Of a stretch of DNA of 64,000 nt, positions 25,601 through 34,369 are shown one piece after another. Location: assembly GCA_031308135.1 (NCBI GenBank), contig JAHLJT010004567.1, positions 37,026,389 through 37,090,388 of the forward strand, in the 5' to 3' direction. The notes under the pieces were generated by a model, which searched no databases, was not told the DNA's origin, and saw only the letters and a list, made by a program, of their open reading frames with translations. Made by a program: the position numbers and the translations under genes. Positions within the stretch are counted from its first letter, which is position 1, and each line of letters starts with the position of its first letter. The DNA comes from Acheta domesticus. Taxonomy: Eukaryota; Arthropoda; Insecta; Orthoptera; Gryllidae.

Positions 25601-27168
25601 ATGTAAATAGTTATTAGTTCTGTGCTTTCTGGGCTTCTTGTTTTATCATTGTTGCTTCGTTCCTGTGTTGACAGTGAAAAGCTATGTGGTGAGCATGTGT
25701 GTCCTTTTCAGTCTGAGCGTCCGATGCTTGAGCGAACACATGTGTATTCAGTAGATAAGCAACAAGTGTCTATCATTCAAGTGGGTGGAGAGAGGGAGAA
25801 GACTGACCCTGTTTCACAGCAGAGCCCTTCAATAGGTGGCGGGTCTCGACCAAGCTCCATGTCCCTTCCTGGTAAGTTGTTCCTATTTGTACCAATCAAT
25901 GCAGTTTTGAAATGCATTTACTATTATTGTTCATGTAAAGGCGAGCTAATCATATGAAAGTAATCAAGAGAAAATAGTTCTATAAATGGAACTTGCACAG
26001 CAGCTATTAGATGCTCAGCAACGCGAAAAATGTACATTTGTAACAATGATCATCTTTAACTGCTTTTTGCCCTTCTGCGTTACAGAATATCTTGTAACTG
26101 AGCATGTGGTATTTGTTAAATGCATTCTTAAACCAATATTTTAGATCCAGGAAGTAGCTTCTGCAAATTAAAAGGTGATGTCTAATATTTTTTTTAAGCT
26201 ATTCATCCTCAGAAAGCATACTGTCAGATTTGGAGATTTTGAAACTGTTATTTTTCAGTTTACTACAACAGATTGTTAGTCAAATAGAAAGTCTTAAATA
26301 ATATTCAGAGATTGAAAAGATGTGGAAATCATGAGTTTCAACTTTGAACAATGTTTTAAGCTACCTTTTTGTGACTTATTGAAATTAAATGAAAGAAAGC
26401 AATGGTTTAAAATATGTCCCGCAGTAAAATCCTTACCTGCCAGTATGCTGCATAATTACTCAATAATCCCTTTCCTACAATCCTTTTCTTCAAGTCTTGA
26501 CATGTATGTAGAGTAAGCTTAATATCCACATTGTTACTGTTGTTCTTGTAGCTATATAAATAAAATTGCTGTACATACTTTTATATAATTTTTGCTTGAT
26601 GCTTAAAATTGAAACTGCAATTAACATTTAAATAGTCTTGTTGTAATTAACTTAACATGAAGTCACAAATTATGAATAGTTGAAATTATAGTAACAAATT
26701 GTATTGTAATTAAATAATTTGTATTGTATTATATTGAATTGTAAGATAATGAAATAAATTAATTAAATTGTTCTCATTTCAGACAAATCTCATCAGAACG
26801 AGAAGCCTGAGAGGCCTCCGAAGCCTGAAATCGTGGCTCACGCCAAAGAACAGCGATCCCCTAGTCATTGGCGTACGCTCTCGGAAGGAAACATTCTCGA
26901 CTTTGAGGCCGATCAATCAGGTTCCCGTCACATATCCGCTTTTCAAAAAATGTTTCCTTGAGAATTGCGTGTTTTTTCTTCTTTTGCGTTGTCTCTCAAT
27001 TTACTGACTTTTATTTTTTCCACAGGAATGAAACATCCTTCTAGCTGTGCTCTGCCGTTGGAGTCTCCAAGAGTCCTTCACAGACCACCAAGGCCTACCC
27101 CTCCTCCTCCTCCACCACCTACTTCAAGGTCAAGATCAGACAGCATAGTAGAAAGCACTGACTTGTGA
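1611..27168 (+). CDS. RhoGAP92B: BAR-RhoGAP protein, RICH1/RICH2 (ARHGAP17/44) and RhoGAP92B orthologue, complete gene
   Basis: Fifteen coding exons: 1611-1663, 1812-1953, 2097-2176, 5502-5690, 14024-14126, 17279-17429, 17505-17654, 18118-18295, 18670-18882, 18954-19033, 19105-19327, 19819-20818, 25712-25871, 26783-26920, 27026-27168. All introns are GT-AG and every phase joins, giving 3003 nt and 1000 aa. Residues 1-~245 form the N-terminal BAR domain, which binds and bends membranes as a dimer. Residues ~248-445 form the RhoGAP domain, which speeds GTP hydrolysis by Rac/Cdc42-type GTPases. The arginine finger is Arg286 in EEEGLFRVAG. Also present are KSYLRELPEPLMTF (325-338) and the helix NKMTPQNIAIVIAPNL (393-408). 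The tail from ~450 is Ser/Pro/Lys-rich with PxxP SH3 ligands and a P7 run, and ends in the PDZ ligand ESTDL. Family members act at cell junctions, in endocytosis and at synapses. Intron 4 (8.3 kb) is full of nested transposons. Confidence 0.95.
1812..1953 (+). CDS. RhoGAP92B: RhoGAP exon 2 (BAR)
   Basis: Residues 18-65. It contains KTEVLSDDL followed by a Lys/Arg-containing helix, the conserved first long BAR helix of this family. Acceptor TTTAG; donor GTC|GTAAGT, phase 0. Confidence 0.94.
2097..2176 (+). CDS. RhoGAP92B: RhoGAP exon 3 (BAR)
   Basis: Residues 66-92 (KKVPEHMLGAVMQES...). It is joined by acceptor TTTACAG and a donor after GG (GTGAGT), phase 2. Confidence 0.92.
2177..5501 (+). 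other. RhoGAP intron 3
   Basis: A 3.3-kb AT-rich intron. I see no recognisable transposon ends, repeats or coding similarity in it. Confidence 0.8.
5502..5690 (+). CDS. RhoGAP92B: RhoGAP exon 4 (BAR)
   Basis: Residues 92-155. The Cys-Gly-Lys start, the acidic central stretch and the KHKRNLTKLTLDMDSAK end match the second half of the RICH BAR domain. The first base completes a Gly codon; the exon ends in phase 2 (AG|GTAATT). Confidence 0.94.
5869..5902. repeat. Microsatellite (TATC/CT)n
   Basis: TATC repeats run into about ten CT repeats, near the start of intron 4. Confidence 0.85.
6026..6323 (+). mobile_element. Helentron-like copy F, 5' part
   Basis: Starts with ACTTTCCCATATACG, the family 5' motif, preceded by a T-run as in the other copies. 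It continues with the shared AAAGTTATGTAATGCTGC block and then a degraded ACAACACTAGTGCC block. It is interrupted at 6323/6324 by hAT-1 and resumes at 10788. Confidence 0.7.
6744..7658. mobile_element. piggyBac-like MITE
   Basis: Bounded by TTAA (6740-6743) and TTAA (7659-7662), the piggyBac target duplication. Ends are CCCGAGAGAGGTGGC and, reverse complemented, CCCTGGAGAGGTGGC. It is 915 bp. Subterminal blocks near both ends also match in inverted form (GGTCC..TGACCCC). A reading frame at 6931-7173 has no similarity I recognise to a transposase, so I treat it as nonautonomous. It lies inside hAT-1. Confidence 0.82.
7942..10330 (-). pseudogene. CR1/Jockey-group LINE, degraded and 5'-truncated
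   Basis: Read on the minus strand. The end of an endonuclease domain lies near 10330-10000 (IIIGDFNFP, GTSDHVVL). A linker with W-rich helices follows, then reverse transcriptase motifs: YLDFSKVFDKVP at about 8960-9000, SGVPEGSVLGPILF near 8800, and YTDD in place of the catalytic YADD near 8730. A C-terminal region (8073-8640) is followed in another frame by WNLLPEPVVTASSLNAY, stop at 7944-7942. Stops and frameshifts occur throughout, so it is dead. Its order on the minus strand and the mutated active site are seen directly. The group assignment is from motif memory; Jockey and CR1 are hard to separate by eye. Confidence 0.82.
10788..10935 (+). mobile_element. Helentron-like copy F, continued
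   Basis: After the hAT-1 duplication the Helentron sequence resumes with the block AGAACATTTTCAAAATTTTC. It runs to about 10935 (GTAACTACA), where other copies continue AAATTG. Here an unrelated 1.4-kb stretch intervenes. Confidence 0.6.
10936..12310 (-). mobile_element. Unidentified 1.4-kb insert with acidic coding remnants on the minus strand
   Basis: It replaces the expected Helentron sequence between about 10935 and 12310, so I read it as an insertion. On the minus strand one frame gives DEDEDEEIDKEDDYEEDED and a Lys/Asn-rich end with a stop at about 11463-11465. Another block at about 11280-11450 reads REEHSHVIELVAARASGL. Neither is a family I recognise. The right end is rich in poly-T/C and (GT)n. 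A 24-bp minisatellite sits in the middle. No clear TSD was found, so the boundaries are approximate. Confidence 0.4.
11598..11870. repeat. 24-bp minisatellite, about 11 copies
   Basis: Unit TCATCCTCTTAGTCTTCCTC + TTTG, nearly identical in every copy. Two reading frames stay open through it (HPLSLPLC on plus, KRKTKRMT on minus) only because the unit length is a multiple of three. The third, acidic minus-strand frame reads EDDKEED then a stop in each unit, and matches the composition of the flanking acidic sequence. Confidence 0.92.
12311..12860. mobile_element. Helentron-like fragments, both orientations
   Basis: 12318-12460 resembles the plus-strand family block CCAAATAAAATT...AGTAGTTTTCGCA. 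From about 12475 to 12790 the orientation switches: TTTTGAGAAAA, AATATCAATTTTGTATAAAATCGGCTCAACAGTTTAG and AATGTGGATTCTGACC match the minus-strand copy at 56.4-56.8 kb. The join suggests rearrangement between copies. Detailed ends cannot be set by eye. Confidence 0.5.
12861..13489. other. Intron 4, unassigned stretch
   Basis: AT-rich intronic DNA between Helentron fragments. I see no gene or transposon terminus in it. Confidence 0.6.
13490..13700 (+). mobile_element. Helentron-like fragment
   Basis: It contains the family blocks AACAACACTAGAGCC and TTCTAGAACATTTTCAAAATTTT in the same order as in copy F. The fragment is strongly diverged and has no ends. Confidence 0.5.
14024..14126 (+). CDS. 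RhoGAP92B: RhoGAP exon 5 (BAR)
   Basis: Residues 155-189. ESIKSELEDAETKFEQCR matches the third BAR helix of the family. Acceptor ATCTCAG, donor CGT|GTAAGT, phase 0. Confidence 0.94.
14756..14868 (-). pseudogene. hAT transposase C-terminal dimerisation domain remnant
   Basis: In one minus-strand frame it reads PASPAAIKRIFSTYGLVRSK, then LWNNLGEEKAGKLANF. This is the hATC pattern (ER-FS-G-...-LR-RL). It is preceded by the perfect palindrome at 14871-14924, so no longer open reading frame survives. Confidence 0.8.
14871..14924. repeat. Perfect 26-bp inverted repeat (2-bp spacer)
   Basis: T7-CCCCTCCCCATCTTTGATA, two bases (AG), then its exact complement. The stem is 26 bp without mismatch. It sits inside hAT-2 at the edge of the transposase remnant. 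Confidence 0.95.
14930..15003. repeat. Short interleaved direct and inverted repeats
   Basis: AATCTGTTTTTTAACAGA occurs twice (near 14930 and 14980), separated by two versions of TTTGATT. Each copy is itself a small palindrome (CTGTT..AACAG). It lies directly beside the 26-bp palindrome. Confidence 0.8.
15630..17278 (+). other. RhoGAP intron 5, remainder
   Basis: No recognised gene. A cluster near 16990-17060 repeats CAATCCATGT three times around the palindrome ATTGTGCATTGCACAAT. A sequence TTAACCCCCACAC at about 16221 could be a lone piggyBac-type end, but no partner was found. Confidence 0.6.
17279..17429 (+). CDS. RhoGAP92B: RhoGAP exon 6 (BAR end)
   Basis: Residues 190-240. DQLASEMF opens the last BAR helix and HKAALARLE closes it, as in vertebrate RICH proteins. 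Donor G|GTAATA, phase 1; the next intron is only 75 bp. Confidence 0.94.
17505..17654 (+). CDS. RhoGAP92B: RhoGAP exon 7 (GAP domain start, arginine finger)
   Basis: Residues 240-290. PVYGVPLEEHL opens the GAP domain. ALPIELCVWAL and EEEGLFRVAG carry the catalytic arginine finger, Arg286 (codon 17642-17644), which enters the GTPase active site. It is present, so catalytic activity is expected. Confidence 0.95.
18118..18295 (+). CDS. RhoGAP92B: RhoGAP exon 8 (GAP domain core)
   Basis: Residues 290-349. It has the GASKL turn and DPHVIAGALKSYLRELPEPL. The second element contains Lys325 and Arg329, the conserved pair stabilising the arginine finger and switch regions in RhoGAPs. Confidence 0.95.
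18670..18882 (+). CDS. RhoGAP92B: RhoGAP exon 9 (GAP domain core)
   Basis: Residues 349-420. LPQANFNNLKYLIRFLHVL and NKMTPQNIAIVIAPNLIW are the family GTPase-binding helices. Asn407 in APNL is the conserved contact residue. Donor GG|GTTAGT, phase 2. Confidence 0.95.
18954..19033 (+). CDS. RhoGAP92B: RhoGAP exon 10 (GAP domain end)
   Basis: Residues 420-447. It ends in SYAEWFFPG, the RICH signature after the GAP domain (vertebrate proteins have HADWFFP). Confidence 0.94.
19105..19327 (+). CDS. RhoGAP92B: RhoGAP exon 11 (start of disordered tail)
   Basis: Residues 447-521. DVDFN follows the GAP domain as in orthologues, then a Ser/Gly-rich stretch with RTQSSSSLSD, a likely phosphorylation-rich linker (inferred from composition). 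Confidence 0.92.
19819..20818 (+). CDS. RhoGAP92B: RhoGAP exon 12 (1-kb proline/serine-rich tail exon)
   Basis: Residues 521-854. It opens SPPHGSPKPATRRKNKPAP and contains KPEKPPRP, TLPRPSK and VPERPAALLRP, candidate SH3 ligands. No folded domain is visible. The donor GAA|GTAAGT at 20818 is consensus. If the intron is retained, the frame adds VSITSQP and a stop at 20840-20842, giving an 861-aa form without the PDZ ligand. Confidence 0.92.
20819..25711 (+). other. Intron 12 or 3' UTR of the short RhoGAP isoform
   Basis: 4.9 kb of AT-rich DNA with no recognised transposon. Several AATAAA/ATTAAA-type signals occur (for example near 20900, 21150 and 24835), starting 60 bp after the intron-retention stop codon. 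These would serve an alternative, shorter transcript. This is inferred from sequence only. Confidence 0.5.
25712..25871 (+). CDS. RhoGAP92B: RhoGAP exon 13 (tail)
   Basis: Residues 855-908 (SERPMLERTHVYSVDKQQ...). The acceptor is CCTTTTCAG at 25710-25711. An alternative AG at 25674 would put TGA in frame and is rejected. It contains SRPSSMSLPG; ends in phase 1 with GTAAGT. Confidence 0.85.
26783..26920 (+). CDS. RhoGAP92B: RhoGAP exon 14 (tail)
   Basis: Residues 908-954. NEKPERPPKPEI is a further SH3-type ligand similar to the one in exon 12. The donor is a weak G|GTTCCC at 26921. I chose it because it joins in phase to exon 15 and yields the family C terminus. Without splicing the frame stops about 40 nt later. 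Confidence 0.75.
27026..27168 (+). CDS. RhoGAP92B: RhoGAP exon 15 (proline run and PDZ ligand)
   Basis: Residues 954-1000. RPPRPTPPPPPPP is a strong SH3 or profilin-type ligand. The last residues SIVESTDL end in a class I PDZ-binding motif (S/T-x-Phi-COOH), as in RICH proteins of other animals. Stop TGA at 27166-27168. Confidence 0.88.
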
Positions 27169-30100
27169 TTTCCTTTTAGGATGAATTAATTTATGTTCTA
27201 TTTACAAATTTGTCCGTACAAAAAACCAACTACACTTTATTTCCTTATTATTAATGGACTCAAATGCATTTCTGTAAGAATTGAGATAAAAACTGGAATA
27301 TTTTTCTGCAAAAATGTTCTCAAGAGTTTAGATAATATTATTTTACCTTGGTCAATTTTATGTTCTCTTTGAGAATTGAAATGTTGTTCAGGTCTTATCG
27401 GAGCTGTTCGTTTATACATTTTTACTTTTTTTTTTATTTGTTTCTATGTTTGGTTTGTGTCTGAAGGTATGTTTAATAATATGGACATGAAAGAATAGAG
27501 ATTGAAATAGAAGCAAATTGCTGTGATATCAATACTTAAAACTCAAGTTGCATAGTTTCCTAAAATGAATGTTAAAATTATATTTGTGTAGAAGTTTCTG
27601 TATTTATTAAATAGTAAGCATGAGTTTTTTTATTAATTTACTATAATAGAAATTTATTCCTTTAAATAAGTTCTGTTCATGAAAAACAGAGTAAAACTCC
27701 TCTTAAATTGTAAATTACTTTGCTTGTGCTATATATGAAAGATAAGTGTTAAAATTCACAAAATATAAATTATGGGCTAATATAAGAAGCTTCTTTTATG
27801 TATGTAACTAAAACATTTTTTCCTTGTTTGTTAATAATGCTTTTTAATGGACTAGGTATTAATATGCAAAATTGTAGCAATTGTGTAACTCTTTGTTAGA
27901 TTGCCAGTCTAAATGATGTTTTTGTCTATCAAAGAAACTTGATCAAAAAATGTTTTAATATGACTGTAGAAAAGAAGAAAATTTTCATTCCATGAATTTT
28001 TGTACAGCGTTATTGAATTTTAATTTTCTATTATTTATATAAAATAATTCTTTTGTTTATTACTTAGTTCTTCTCAGTTACCTACATGTTAAGAGAGGTT
28101 TAGAAAAGTCCACATAAATTTCAAAAACGTGAATATTGTATTTTAATGACAATTTTGTTTATTTAAATGTACTTCTAATAATTTGGACTTAAAACACATC
28201 CTCTTAGAATTAAAGATTACAGTTATAAAAAGCCACAAAATATAATATGGATATTGGCTCACATGGGCGGGGAGCAGTAATTGAGATGCACAAGATTGTT
28301 TTAAATATTGTGTAGTCTCATAAAAGCAGCAGCATTATAAAACAGGAACTCTTTTCTTTTTAATTAATACAACTCTTCCTTTTTCTGAAAGAACGGTGAA
28401 ATATTACTCATGACAAAGTTGTCTTAGGACTGATCTGGTCAGTGGTTTGCAAAGGCAAACCGAATGCATTTGGTATACAAGTTACTTGTCATTTAAGACT
28501 GATTTATGAAGCAAAGGATATACATACTTTCCAGTGCCATTATGTGCCTAAAGTAAACAGGAATGTTTTTTTCATGCTTTTGTGTTAGCCCAAATAATTG
28601 AATCTTTCTATATTCATTTTGTTTTGATACGATTATGAAAGAAAACATAATTTGGTGTTTTATTTTTACCTTTACTCAAGTGTGTGAAGTATTATTTCCA
28701 TTGAATTGAAATTTGAAATAGAATCAAATAATACAAAGGAACAAGTAGTTGATATTTTTGTGTAATTTGGTCATCTAGAAAGAACTGAATGAAAGTTATT
28801 TGGTTTTCATGAACTGTGCACTTACAAATGCAAAGCCCCGATATTCTTTGTATTTCTGATTACAACTATGACCACACTTGATTGAAAGATAATGGGAAAA
28901 TTCCTGTCCACTGATCATTATAATTATACAGAAAAGAATTGCTAATATCACAACTGCATCCTCACATTACTCCTTATGTGAAGTTCTCCTACATCATTTC
29001 CCTTCGATCTCTTTTTATTGTGTTGAAGAAAATTTCATTATTAATATAATTATTGTACTATTGTGTTGTGAATTGTCATTATTATTATATTGTAGGTTCT
29101 ATGAAACATTTTAATTTTATATTTACACACAATATTTCTACCTTTCCAGATATTTATGGCTTCCATCAGAGAAAGTTTACGTATAATTCTGAAATTGTAA
29201 TTGTCTCCTCACCATTAAACAATTAATTTTAAGTATTTTATGCCTATTATACTTTTTTGTAATTTTAATATCCAAAATTTTAAATATCTGAGAACACATG
29301 TTCTGAACTGTTTGCTGGATCCGTTTTCCTTTTTTCACAATAATATGTTTACTCTGGAAATTACAATATTTATAATCTTGACTCAAGGTCACTCCAGTCA
29401 TTTGTAAAAGTAGTTAATATAATTTATCAATCATCAGTATTTGATTTGATTTTCTTTCTTGCCATTCTCTCTCTTTTTTCTTTCTTTCTCCCTCCTTCCC
29501 CCCCCCTCCGCCCACCATATTTTGTGTTTTTACTTGTGCTGGGTGTGATAAGACTGTATGATGGAGAGATATCTGAATCAATCTTTGCTTAGCAAGTAAA
29601 TATGTCAGATTCAAAAGAAATGTTAATTACAATTTTATTTGTCGTATCAAAGTTTGCCATCATATTATTGGTAGCATTCTAAGGAGTTGTATTTTTATGA
29701 TGAATTGATGATTTCATTGAAATTGAAAACTTTGGGAATAATGAAAAATAATTAGGAAGATCAAAGAAGATTGTGCCCATAAAATTAATTCTTATTTTCA
29801 AGTAATCCAAAATCAATTGCCCTAGGAGTGTTAATACTCTTTCACTTGTGGTTGTGTGCAATGATTTTCTACATATTTTTGAGGTATTTAGTGTCCTTAT
29901 TAACTTTATTCATCCTTATAAATTTGATTGTAGAGGAAGAAATCTAAAATTTTAAATATAAACAAAGTAGACTTGCTCATTGTTTTGCTAACTTGTGGAA
30001 ATATTATGTGAAAGGAACGAGTGAGTTTTGAAATTGACCACTATTTTCAACACAAATTGTTGACCATGTAATTGAATAGGATTCTATGGCTTCCTACTGA

Positions 30101-30295
30101 ACACCATCTAACATTGCACGTTATTGTCATAGAATGCATTCAAATGTAATTAATGTGAATGCGTAAACATACAAATATTCAATAATAGTCATAACTTTGA
30201 AATATTTACACCTGTGTTCAATCTACTTTGAAAGAAAAATCTATGTCTTACAGTTGTTAAGTACAATTTGTGAGCTTGCCTAAAAAAAATAATTT
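27169..30295 (+). other. 3' UTR and downstream DNA of the RhoGAP gene
   Basis: AT-rich, no coding similarity and no transposon ends recognised. How far the 3' UTR extends cannot be set without transcripts. Confidence 0.5.
30107..30190 (+). repeat. 80-bp direct repeat, left copy
   Basis: CTAACATTGCACGTTATTGT and the following 60 bases recur at 34370-34449 with only a few differences. The left copy lies about 420 bp outside the Harbinger element, the right copy inside it. Confidence 0.9.
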
Positions 30296-30385
30296 CATAT
30301 ACACACATACTATATCTATCTATCTATATGTGTACATATATATGTGTGTGTGTGGTGTGTGTGTATACATATAGATAGAGATACA
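30296..30385. repeat. Compound microsatellite
   Basis: CACA, (TATC)n, (TA)n, (GT)n and (ATAG)n blocks that are partly complementary to each other, so the strand can fold back. Confidence 0.85.
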
Positions 30386-30835
30386 TAAAGTCTCAGACAT
30401 TATAGGAGGCACATAATATCCAAAAATTAATAATGATTTAAATGGAAAGGAATGTATTTCCTTGTTTTATAATTGAAATGTCAATATGCATATAATTCTG
30501 CTTAAAGTGTGTAAAGGCAGATGCATAAATATGATTTGTATCAACATGTAAAACGAATGTAAATATATTACATTTAATGAACTGTGTGGACCCTTAGTAG
30601 AATACTTCAAGGCTAGCGACACACGAGCGTCTCAAAACGTACGTCGTGACGTCCGTTGGTTGGTAGGCCACACGAGCACGATCACCGCCCAACGAGTACC
30701 GTGGAGTAAGCTGTACTGTTCGTTACAATGTAACTTGCAAAAGAAGATGAGATGCGGGTTCATCGTATTAATAACGACTCCTTTTGAAGAGAACATTTTA
30801 CACTCTCTTTCAGATTTTATGCGATGGGGAGAATT

Positions 30836-30951
30836 TTTTTAGATTTCCGAATGTCCGAGCCGTCGTTTCGAAATTACGTGATCAAGATACCAATGTGAAG
30901 TACGCAATACCACCAGAAGAAATGCTTGCAAATGCACTTCATTATTTAATC
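30836..30951 (+). pseudogene. Harbinger-type nuclease N-terminal remnant
   Basis: Reads FPNVRAVVSKLRDQDT then NVKYAIPPEEMLANALHYL. The pattern (Q/D)-(D/N)-T-N-(M/F)-(R)-x-A-I-P-P-E-x-R-L-x-x-x-L-R-(Y/F)-L is the segment before the catalytic domain of PIF/Harbinger DDE proteins. The frame closes at 31029 near the hAT-3 insertion, so the gene is broken. Confidence 0.6.
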
Positions 30952-31267
30952 TTCCTTTTGAATTACTCATTTTATGAATGGAAAAACGTATGCCACTCTC
31001 AACGCGGTTCTCAACAACGACGTCTCTAGTTCTCCTTGTGTTCTGCACGCTATGCAAGCCTAACATCAGAGGCGTATCTAGGGTATGGCAGACATACCAC
31101 GTGCCATGGGCGCCAATCACAAGGGGCGCTGTTTGGCTTTCGACATTTACGAAAACACGTTCAATTAATTATTTTTCAATTATGAAATTAAACTTTACAC
31201 AAAAGACGAAATAAAATAATTGTTCTTTTAATATTTAAGGGCTGTGTAGCAATCGACCTGTCAAAAA

Positions 31268-33747
31268 TACACTATCTATACGTACGTACGTATTTATACT
31301 ACTACACTATACGAACATATAGAATAGGTGTGTATAAAAGTTATGTAATGCTGCCCGAAAAACCGGCGGATTTTCGGCAGAAAAACTCTTATTACAGGGT
31401 CCTAGTAACGAAAAAGTGGATCAATCTAGTTGCTAAATGAAGAAAAATAAATCTCCTAACACATGGTGCAGCCAGGATCTCTATTTTGTGGGTCCCTGAT
31501 ATCGAAAAAACCAATTGAAAGCAAAACGTCTGTCCGACCGTCTATCTGTTAACAACGCCAGCGCCTAAACCGTTCAGCCGATTTTGTCCAAAATGGATAC
31601 TTCCTGATCGATCTGAATAATCTCGCGGGTCCTTGAATTTGAAACAGATATTTTAATTTTGGAGGGTACTTTATATAAAGGCCCTGGGACATTTTCAAAA
31701 AAAATGGCGCCAACAATTTTGACTAAATTTTGTTGTTGGATAGTCTAAATGTCATTTAAGAGAATGGCTTAGGTCTCATGTCGCTTGAAAACTCTGGATT
31801 TTCGAAAATTGCAAAAGTTTGAAATTTATCGACGTCTCCCTCCAACTATAAAATTGCAGATAAGAGATTTTCCCTCAAAATAAAATTTCTTCTCCAAAGT
31901 GAGTTCTTTCATTAAGGTCACGTAATTTTTTTCGGAAATTTTAGTAGTTTTTGCACAATATTGCGTGCAATACGTGCAATTTTAAAAAATTACAAAAACA
32001 ATATTTTCTCAAAAACGGCTCAAACTCTTTTATTTAAACTTTTGATACGGATATGTACTCCATGAGATTACATAAATAACGTATTGCTCTATTCGTTCGT
32101 TTTTTCAAAAATTGTAAAAATGTAATTTTTGGACTTGCCTCTCACGTCGTTAATATTTATATTATCGTTGATTTGTTGACATTATTATATTAATGAGTAC
32201 ATAAGCTTTAAATAATGTCAAGTAACGTTTCTCGAGAACTCAACCATTTTCTGTGAAAACTAGCTCAAAATTCCGCGTTTTCAGAAACGCTCAAACGCCA
32301 TTTTCTCATAAATGGTTCCATGTTTTCTTCAAACTTTTGGCGCGAATAGTGCTCATTGCGCTCTTTAATAAGACGTAAAGTTCATTTTGGGATTTTTTTT
32401 TGTTTTTTCAAAAATTACACAAATGTAATATTTTTGAAAGGTTTCTCAAATCTTTAATATGCGCATTACCAGCAATTTGTAAACATTATTGAATCTATGA
32501 ATGTAAGTTCTTCAAATGACTTCAAATGAAGTTGCTTGAAAACTCAAAGATTTTCTTTGAAAAAGAGCTTCAAATTTCGCATTCTTAATAGCACTTAAAC
32601 GCTATTTTCTTAAAACCGGTTAAAATATGTTTAAAAGAAAATTGCCATTTAGGATGAGGTTCTTGTGTTCTGTAATATTCTAAAATTAATATTTCCTTTC
32701 TAGCATTAGGACACCGAAAAATTAGGAAAATGCCAAAGAAATGTACTTTGGGCGGCGATAGAAGGCAGCTGGTTTTCTCAGTATTTATCGAAACTACATC
32801 TTAAATAAGATCATGCTTAATTTTTTTGAAAATACGAGTAGTTTTTTTATAATTTCTTGACAAACATAATAGCCCGCTGCAAGTTTACTGCACTTCTGAC
32901 AGCCAGATGCGTCGTCAATTAGAATTTGCAATTTTGTATATTATTTCTTTGTTCGTTTTTACATTCGACCTGATGTTATACATTTACTCATTAATCTTCA
33001 AAGAAATTATTTATTTTCAAATATTGTAAATAAAAATTGCTAGCTCTTTAAGAGTGTATCGACAATGCCGGAATGCAACAATTGAATTCCGTTCCACTGT
33101 CACGAATTTCTGTGAATGAAGTGTCATTGTTGAGACTTGATAGAGATGTATGGTATCAGACTTCTTTTTCAAATACAAGTTTACAAAACTTTTAGTATAA
33201 CATTATATTAATATTTTTTATAACATAATATTTTATGCAGTTGTGGAATTCACATAGTTTTGACAACACGGCGATGGAAATAGTGAGTTGTTCGCACTGT
33301 GTAAAATATATAAGCGTGTTCACTCCCAGTATAAAACTGAAGGTCATTTGAGTTCTAGTCATTCTAGTTCTCACAGTTCTGGCATATAAGTGCTGTGATG
33401 TTTGGGTCTCATTCGGGCAAGGTCGTTATTGTTCGTGTAATGTGTAACAGCCACAGTAACAGTTTCAGATGTCGTCTTAAGATGTATATCTTACGCCGCG
33501 ACTTGTACTGATCGTGCGCTCCCTACGGACAAGCGAGGAACTAGCTTCAAACTGGCTTCAGAAAAATTTGTTCCAGGCGGCTAGTTGACACACATATATA
33601 TCTTGCACTTTGATTGACCCCTTTTTGGTTGAATTGGACGATTTAAAATAATAGCTAAGATGTTGGTAGGGCAGAAAGTGCAATATTTCAATTCTACGTA
33701 ACTGCATCCAATAATACGGGAAAGTATGTGCTGTTGAGCTCCACTAG
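31268..33747 (+). mobile_element. Helentron-like copy A (near full length)
   Basis: It begins around TATCTATACGTACGTACG (5' motif eroded) and carries all shared blocks: AAAGTTATGTAATGCTGC, TTTTCGGCAGAAAAA, GGTGCAGCCAGGATC, GTCCGACCGTC, CAGCGCCTAAACCG. Near the 3' end it has ATACGGGAAAGTA (33714-33726). The hairpin is GTGCT-GTTG-AGCTC, and it ends in CCACTAG at 33747 with TT following. About 2.5 kb, no Rep/helicase coding visible, so nonautonomous. Confidence 0.75.
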
Positions 33748-33991
33748 TTAAATCTATTTAAAACATAATGCACGACTTAAAAAGTAATGCGGAAAATTTT
33801 CCTGTAAAAATAATTATTAGGTTCAATTTCAAAAGCTGATGTTACAATACAACTGTACAAAAAATTTACATTACGTATGAGATTTACCTGCTTACAAGAT
33901 ACTGATGAAACATTTAGCTTCTTGTTCGACATTGAGGGTCTGTACTTCAATGTGGATATCAAAGTTATCAAATGTAGTATGTATCTCTATT

Positions 33992-34075
33992 CAAATTATG
34001 TTAACAAAAGCTGTTTCTATTGCAAGCTGTGAGAGATATTTCAGCAAGTTAAAATTCTGGTCTACACAAAAATTG
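33992..34075 (+). pseudogene. hAT transposase dimerisation-domain remnant (hAT-3)
   Basis: One frame reads TKAVSIASCERYFSKLKFWS, the hATC signature (SVASxERxFSKLKL). It ends at a stop soon after, and upstream the frame is broken. Confidence 0.8.
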
Positions 34076-34369
34076 TAATGTTTTCGCATTTATGAGTTTC
34101 ACAGTTTTATATGTATAAGTAATTATGAATTATTATTGATAGTTGTCATTTTAGTTTATATTCTTAACACGAATGTAAATAAATATTGATAACATGAATC
34201 GAGTTTTTTCAAGATAAATTGTTTATGAAACTTTTGAAAATAATAAAAATCTTATCCTTACTAGTGTACACCCGCTGAAACAAATAACAACAACCCTAAT
34301 TTGATGTGTTCTGACGGGCGCAAATTCTATGCTTGCCATGGGCGCCCGTCTACCTAGATACGCCTCTGC

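Larger units (their letters stand above)
31067..34368 (+). mobile_element. hAT-3 element, 3.3 kb, carrying Helentron copy A
   Basis: Perfect 8-bp target duplication CCTAACAT (31059-31066 and 34369-34376). Inverted ends CAGAGGCGTATCTAGG on both sides. Subterminal GGGCGC/GCGCCC blocks are paired. Without the 2.5-kb Helentron copy inside, it would be about 0.8 kb. A hAT C-terminal transposase remnant lies near its right end. Confidence 0.9.

Noticed and set aside
25675..25711. Upstream acceptor (TTGACAG at 25674) for RhoGAP exon 13
   Set aside because: In the required phase it reads TGA immediately; the acceptor at 25710-25711 keeps the frame open and joins in phase.
30784..31029. Intact host gene at the Harbinger nuclease frame
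   Set aside because: Matches only the N-terminal part of Harbinger nucleases and is cut near the hAT-3 insertion.
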